Positions 58,631 to 64,000 of a DNA stretch of 64,000 bases are shown in pieces. Both the position numbers and the translations under genes were made by a program. Numbering within the stretch: the stretch's first letter is position 1; each line of letters starts with the position of its first letter. Under the pieces are notes generated by a model. That model made no database searches, had not been told where the DNA came from, and was given only the letters and a program-made list of their open reading frames with translations. Source of the DNA: Allodiplogaster sudhausi (Eukaryota; Nematoda; Chromadorea; Rhabditida; Diplogasteridae); assembly GCA_945643635.1 (NCBI GenBank), contig CALZFC010000043.1:2562501-2626500 (forward strand). Reading direction: 5' to 3'.

Positions 58631-60207
58631 TTTTTAGCTGGATTGTAAGAAAAGAAAAGAAGACATCAAAGGCTTTAAGAAGAGTTCAGAGAACGACAAT
58701 ACACAAAACATCAATTGGCATAATTTTATTATGTACTATTTATTTCAGATGACTCTAAGTGAACCTGGCCGCAAAAACTGCGGTTCCAAGCGTTCGAAAG
58801 GAACCGCAAAAACTGCAGTTCCATGCGATCGCAATAAACCGCAAAATTCGCAGTTCCATGCGATCGGAAGAAACCGCAAAATTCGCAGGTCTAAGCGTTC
58901 GCAAGGAACTACAAAAAATGAGCGGCCACGCTCACAGGCGAGCCAAACGTGAGACTGCGCCTCGAAGTTGCAGATTGAACCGAGTTCTGGAATGCCAGTA
59001 AGCCAGTGCAACCTATACTTTACGGGTTTTCGACCAAATTTTTTTCTCTGCGCAACTCTATTTCGCTGTAACAGGCAATTTCAGGACTTGGACTTATACT
59101 TGTAAGTGTATGTCAAAATGCATAACGTGAATTATACACAGCTCTCTGTAGCTCATTACAAAGCTCTTACTTTGTAGATTTCACTGGTATAGAGAGAGAA
59201 TCAACTTTTGGTCTCTTTGTATGTGTTTTAATCGGAAAAAACGCATAAACGCACATATGTTGGCATCGTGCCAAAAACTTTAAATGACTTGTGAATGCGT
59301 TCAATGGACACGAGAAAAATGCAAATTTTTGCAGAGAGGCAGAGGAATGCAAGAGGAAGAGAGATAAATAGAGAGAGAGTGGAAAAGTAAGTTGTAAGTG
59401 TATATATTTAATGTTTTTCATGTGTTTGGCTGCATTTTGAAAGTACAAAGGAGGTGAGTGAGATCCAGAATGCAAATATATTAAAAACTTTCACTTTTAT
59501 TTTGGTTGTATTCGTCGAGTGCAGTGATTGTCATTCTTATTAAAGACGTGCGAGCTCATGGGTGAGGTGAAAGTGAATGTCATGAGAGAGAGAGAGAGCG
59601 AGAGTAAGAGAAACAAAGACAGCAAAGAAAGAACAGAAAGAGCTAAATTGATACGTCTGTATATATGAATGTTATTTTTATTTAATTTCCTTTAATCCGG
59701 CTGGCTCTAATGAGCTTGGCCGCAAAAATGAGTAGTTCCAAGCGTTCGCGAGGAACCACGAAAAAAATTAGCGGCCAGGCTCAGAAGCCAGCCAAATCTT
59801 AGGCTGCGCCTCGACATTGGTTGATTAAACCGAGCTCCGAGATGCCCGTGTATCGGCGCACACTATACTTGACGGCTTTTCGACCAAAAATTCCATATGG
59901 CTGCATGTCTTTATTTCGTTTGGCAGCTTGCCAAGTGGCGAGAGAGACACTTTAACATTGGCCTGCAATCTCGTTAGATACATCAAAAGAACCGCCTTTC
60001 TCTGCTGCATCCGACACCATGGAGAGAGACGGCTCTTTAAGGCTCTCTCTATTTTTAATTATATTTTAAAGAGTTTTTGCGCACATATGGCTGCTCGAGA
60101 CAGCCCGGAATTGGCAAAGTGCCAAAAAAATGAGGTGCAAGGAAGTGCGAAGAAATGAGCGAAATGAAGAGCAATGTGTTTTTTGATGCTTGTGTAGATT
60201 TTTTAGC

Positions 60208-60328
60208 GATTAGAAGGCCATCTCAGCTCGGCGTCACGTCAAGCCAAGAAGGCCATCTCAACTCGACGTCACGTCAAGCCAAGAAGGCCATCTCAGCTCG
60301 ACGTCACGTCAAGCTAAGAAGGCCATTC
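60208..60328 (+). repeat. 35-bp minisatellite (CTCGACGTCACGTC type)
   Basis: Three to four copies inserted into the TTTTTTAGCGATT segment of a GA spacer. The break joins AGCGATT directly to AGAAGGCCATC. Confidence 0.85.
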
Positions 60329-60723
60329 CATGTGTTCGCAAGGAACATCAAAAAATGAGCGGCCAGGCTCACAGGCTAACCAACCGTGAGGCGGGGCCTG
60401 GAATTCGCCGATTAAACCGATTTCTGGGATGCCCATGAACCGGCGCACACTATACTTGACGGCTTTTCGACCAAAATTTTTTTCTCAGCGGGGCCAATTT
60501 TTTTTGTTCTCAGACCTCGGATGAGGAAACTTCTTTTAAATGTCTAATCGTTCAAACATTACTTTTATACAACATTACATAGCTTAAAAAACCGCCTTTC
60601 TCTGTAGAAAAATGTAGGATAGAGAGAGACACAGCTTCCGAGCTCTCTCTAAATGTTTTACGCTAAATTAAAGACTTGTGATTACATATGGCTGGCTCAA
60701 CTGCACACAAAGATTAGAAGAGA

Positions 60724-63058
60724 ATATCAGCTCGCAGTGATAGTTTTAATATGATTCCTTTTTTCAGATTGCTCTAAATGAGCCTGGCCGCAAAAACTGC
60801 AGTTTCCAAACGGTCGCAAGGAACCGCAAAAGCTGCAGTTCCAAGCGTTCGCAAGGAACCGCCAAAGCAGCGGTTCTATGCGTTCGCAAGTAACGGCAAA
60901 AAATGAGCGGCCAGGCCCACAGGCGAACCAACCGTGTGGCGGTGCCTTGAATTCGCCGATTAAACCGATTTCTGGGATGCCCATGAACCGGCGCACACTA
61001 TACTTGACGGCTTTTCGACCAAAAATTTCATATGGCTCCATGTCTTGAATGGCGCTTGGCAACTTGCCAAGCTGCGAGAGAGACACTTTATCGTTGTACT
61101 TTAATTACTTAAGATGCATCAGAAGAACCGCTTTTCTCTGCAGCATCCAACACCATAGAGAGAGGCGGCTCTTTTAGGCTCTCTCTATTTTTAATTCTAT
61201 TTTAAAGAGTTTTTGTGGTCAAGCCAAGAAGGCCATCTCAACTCGACGTCACTTCAAGCCAAGAAGGCCATCTCAGCTCGACGTCACGTCAAGCCAAGAA
61301 GGCCATCTCAGCTCGACGTCACGTCAAGCTAAGAAGGCCATTCCATGTGTTCGCAAGGAACATCAAAAAATGAGCGGCCAGGCTCACAGGCTAACCAACC
61401 GTGAGGCGGTGCCTGGAATTCGCCGATTAAACCGATTTATGGGATGCCCATGAACCGGCGCACACTATACTTGACGGTTTTTCGACCAAAATTTTTTTCT
61501 CAGCGGGGCCAATTTTTTTTGTTCTCAGACCTCGGATGAGGAAACTTCTTTTAAATGTCTAATCGTTCAGACTTACTTTTATACAACATTACATAGCTAA
61601 AAAAACCGCCTTTCTCTGTAGAAAAATGTAGGATAGAGAGAGACACAGCTTCCGAGCTCTCTCTAAATGTTTTACGCTAAATTAAAGACTTGTGATTACA
61701 TATGGCTGGCTCAACTGCACACAAAGAATAGAAGAGAATATCAGCTCGCAGTAATAGTTTTAATATGCTTCCTTTATTTCAGATTGCTCTAAATGAGCCT
61801 GGCCGCAAAAACTGCAGTTCCAAACGGTCGCAAGGAACCGCAAAAGCTGCAGTTCCAAGCGTTCGCAAGAAACCGCCAAAGCAGCGGTTCCATGCGTTCG
61901 CAAGTAACGGCAAAAAATGAGCGGCCAGGCCCACAGGCGAACCAGCCGTGTGGCGGTGCCTTGAATTCGCCGAACGGAATGCAGAGCCAGGAAGACCCAA
62001 GAGTGAGGAGCTACCTCAAACTTGGGTAACTAAACCGGCGTTTGTAAGAAAGCGCTGGATGCCTATGAATTTGCGCAAACTACACTTGCCGAGTTTTCGA
62101 AGGGAGTTCATGATGCTGAGTGTGCGTACTTGGAATGCTGGCAAAGTGCCAAAAAATTATTATTTTAAGAGTTTTACTGCTTTAAAGGTTACATAAAATT
62201 ACAAAAAAAATCAGAGAGTAAGAGTAGAGTGTGAGAGACATGATAGAACTGTCTCTCTCTCTTTCTCTCTCTCTATGTCGTCTCTCTCTCTCTTTCTTTC
62301 TAAGTGAATAGGCTACTTCAGGACTTGATCGTGTACTTGTAAGTGTCTGTGAGAACGCTCAACGTGAATTATATACATCTCTCTGTAGCTCATTACAAAG
62401 CTCTTACTTTGTACAATTCACTGTTATAGAGAGAGAGTCAACTTTCGGTCTCTTTGTAAGTGTTTTAATGTGTTTTAATGGAAAGACACACATATGTTGA
62501 CATCGTGCTAAAAACTTTAAATGGCTTGTGAATGCGTTCAATGGCCACGAAAAAATGCAGATCTTTGCAGAGAGACAGAGGAATACGAGAGGAAGACAGA
62601 GAAATAGAGAGAGAGTGGAAAAGTAAGTTGTAAGTGTATGTATTTAATGTATTTCATTTGTTTGGCTGTATGTTTGCAAGAGGTGCGAAGTGGTCGACGG
62701 AGGTGCGAAGTGAGAGTCGACGTCTGTTTTTCTCTGCCAACGCTATCTCGCCTTTTCGCGCCTGTGACTTTTTTTCTCTAACCTCTCAAAAACGCACCTA
62801 TAACGGGCTGTTTTCGTCGAGGGGCGGAGCTAAGCGACTGTTTCGTTGTCTAACCTCCGCGTTTTGCGAGCAGCCTCGGTGATCTCGCGTGTCGCAGCCT
62901 CGGCGAACTTGTTTTCTTTTCTCTGCTCGTCTAATCTCTCGACTCATACCGCACTCTCGTCGTTTCTGCAGCTCTCATGCCTGCTCTCCTCTATTTCTCC
63001 CATGCATTTTGGTCCTAGTGACACTTCTGCTTGTGAACTATCTAGAGGAACTAGTTAA
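60724..63058 (+). repeat. 2.3-kb duplicated block, copy 2
   Basis: Pairs with 53040-55415. It ends at the GGAACTAGTTAACTAAG anchor and continues into a 55-bp block. Confidence 0.9.
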
Positions 63059-63081
63059 CTAAGTTACGCTATTTCCGGGAG

Positions 63082-63335
63082 TACCGCTATTTTAGGGAGC
63101 TAAAGAACAAAAAAAAGTTTTAGAGTTCATGGTCTCAGCTAAGCTTAGGGAGTTAAAGAAGAGTTAAGGAGTTTTTAGAGTTCAGGGTCTCAGCTAAGCT
63201 TAGGGAGTTAAAGAAGAGTTAAGGAGTTTTTAGAGTTCAGCGTCTCAGCTATGCTTAGGGAGTTAAAGAAGAGTTAAGGAGTTTTTAGAGTTCAGGGTCT
63301 AAGCTAAGCTTAGGGAGTTAAAAAAGATCTAATGA
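63082..63335 (+). repeat. 55-bp minisatellite block
   Basis: Four to five copies. The sequence from here matches 41632 onward. Confidence 0.9.
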
Positions 63336-64000
63336 GTTTTTAGTTGGAGTGCAAGAAGAGAAAGAAAGACATCAAAGGTTTGAAGAAGAGTTCAGAGCAC
63401 GCTAAAGAGCTTACGAATACAGCATATCATAAAGCATGCTAAGTATGAGAGTTTAAGTAAGAAGAGTTAAGGAGTTTTTAGAGTTAAGGGTCTCAGCTAA
63501 GCTTAGGGAGTTAAAGAAGATGTAATGAGTTTTTAGCTGGAGTGCAAGAAGAGAAAGGAAAACATCAAAGGTTTGAAGAAGAGTTCAGAGGACGCAAAAG
63601 AGCTTACGAATACAGCACATCAGAAAGCATGCTAAGTATGAGAGTTTAAGTAATTCTATGCACTAATAAAGACTCCTAATTTTTCAGGTAATTCTAAGCT
63701 TCACATTGTCATTTTACTATTAATAAAAAAAACTATTTAAAAAGGCCTATCCCGGCTCCACTGCACGTAGAGCTAAGAAGGCCACCTCAGCTCGACGTAA
63801 CGCCGAGCCAAGAAGGCTCTCTCAGCTCCACGGCACGTCAAGCCGAGACGGCCAACTCAGTTCTCAGTTCCACTGAATGCAGAACCAAGAAGGCCATTCC
63901 GGCTCAACGAAATGCGGAGCCAGGAACAAACATGAGGCTGCGCCTCGAAGAAACCGAGTTCTGGGATGCCCGTAAACCAGCGCAACCTATACTTGACGGC
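63327..64000 (+). repeat. Start of a further 1.95-kb-type unit, cut by the window end
   Basis: Matches 41868-42541 and the first third of the higher-order units. The window ends inside CTATACTTGACGGC, so the array continues and may enter another tandem run. Confidence 0.85.

Larger units (their letters stand above)
21608..64000. repeat. Composite modular satellite array, continues past the window
   Basis: More than 42 kb made of a limited set of modules reused in different orders: a 55-bp minisatellite with a conserved leader and tail; a 35-bp minisatellite with CTCGACGTCACGTC; a second 35-bp minisatellite with GTTCC..GCGTTCGC..GGAAC; a GATGCCCATGAACCGGCG spacer; a GAGAGAG hairpin module; a GA-rich spacer with GGAAAAGTAAGTTG; a GC-rich GGGGCGGAGC block; and a CCAAT/TATA-like block. 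All copies run in the same orientation. No coding gene is supported inside. It begins about 180 bases upstream of the gene D start codon. Confidence 0.9.

Overview
This is an animal (metazoan) nuclear window. It has short spliceosomal introns with GT donors and AG acceptors, two recognisable animal lysosomal protein families, abundant (GA/CT)n microsatellites, one short hAT-type DNA transposon, and more than 42 kb of satellite-like DNA. I cannot assign a species from the sequence alone.

Left third (1-21.4 kb) is ordinary gene-bearing sequence. Four intron-rich genes all lie on the minus strand, head to tail. (1) A phospholipase B-like protein (PLBD family) has 17 exons; its exons sum to an exact 611-codon frame. 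(2) A GILT-like lysosomal thiol reductase has 6 exons and 163 codons. (3) An unrecognised protein (gene C) has about 14 exons, and its last eight exons join in phase to the stop. (4) A second unrecognised protein (gene D) has about 17 exons; its 5' and 3' parts are well phased and two or three central junctions are uncertain. The first two genes share a 46-bp element (44 of 46 identical) upstream of their start codons. An intron of gene D holds a 292-bp hAT-like MITE with an exact 8-bp target-site duplication. The spaces between genes and the larger introns are rich in GA/CT microsatellites, especially 8.8-12.2 kb.

Right two thirds (about 21.6 kb to the window end) is a composite, modular satellite. 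It starts only about 180 bp upstream of the start codon of gene D. It is built from a limited set of modules: a 55-bp minisatellite, two unrelated 35-bp minisatellites, a GA-rich spacer, a hairpin module, a promoter-like CCAAT/GC/TATA module and a GC-rich GGGGCGGAGC module. These are shuffled and re-duplicated at several scales (147 bp, 843 bp, about 1.9 kb, about 2.3 kb, 2.8 kb). Between 45.46 and 53.25 kb they form four near-identical head-to-tail units of 1,947-1,950 bp, and partial units occur at 41.9-45.5 kb and at the window's right edge. No protein-coding gene is supported in the array. Its open frames are short, low-complexity and follow the repeat periods.

The most interesting signals are three. 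A hairpin recurs through the array with paired compensatory changes. Promoter-like cassettes are placed immediately before the 55-bp arrays. Splice-like and AATAAA signals are conserved between modules. Together they raise the possibility, which is inference only, that the satellite is a family of transcribed, structured non-coding units rather than inert DNA.
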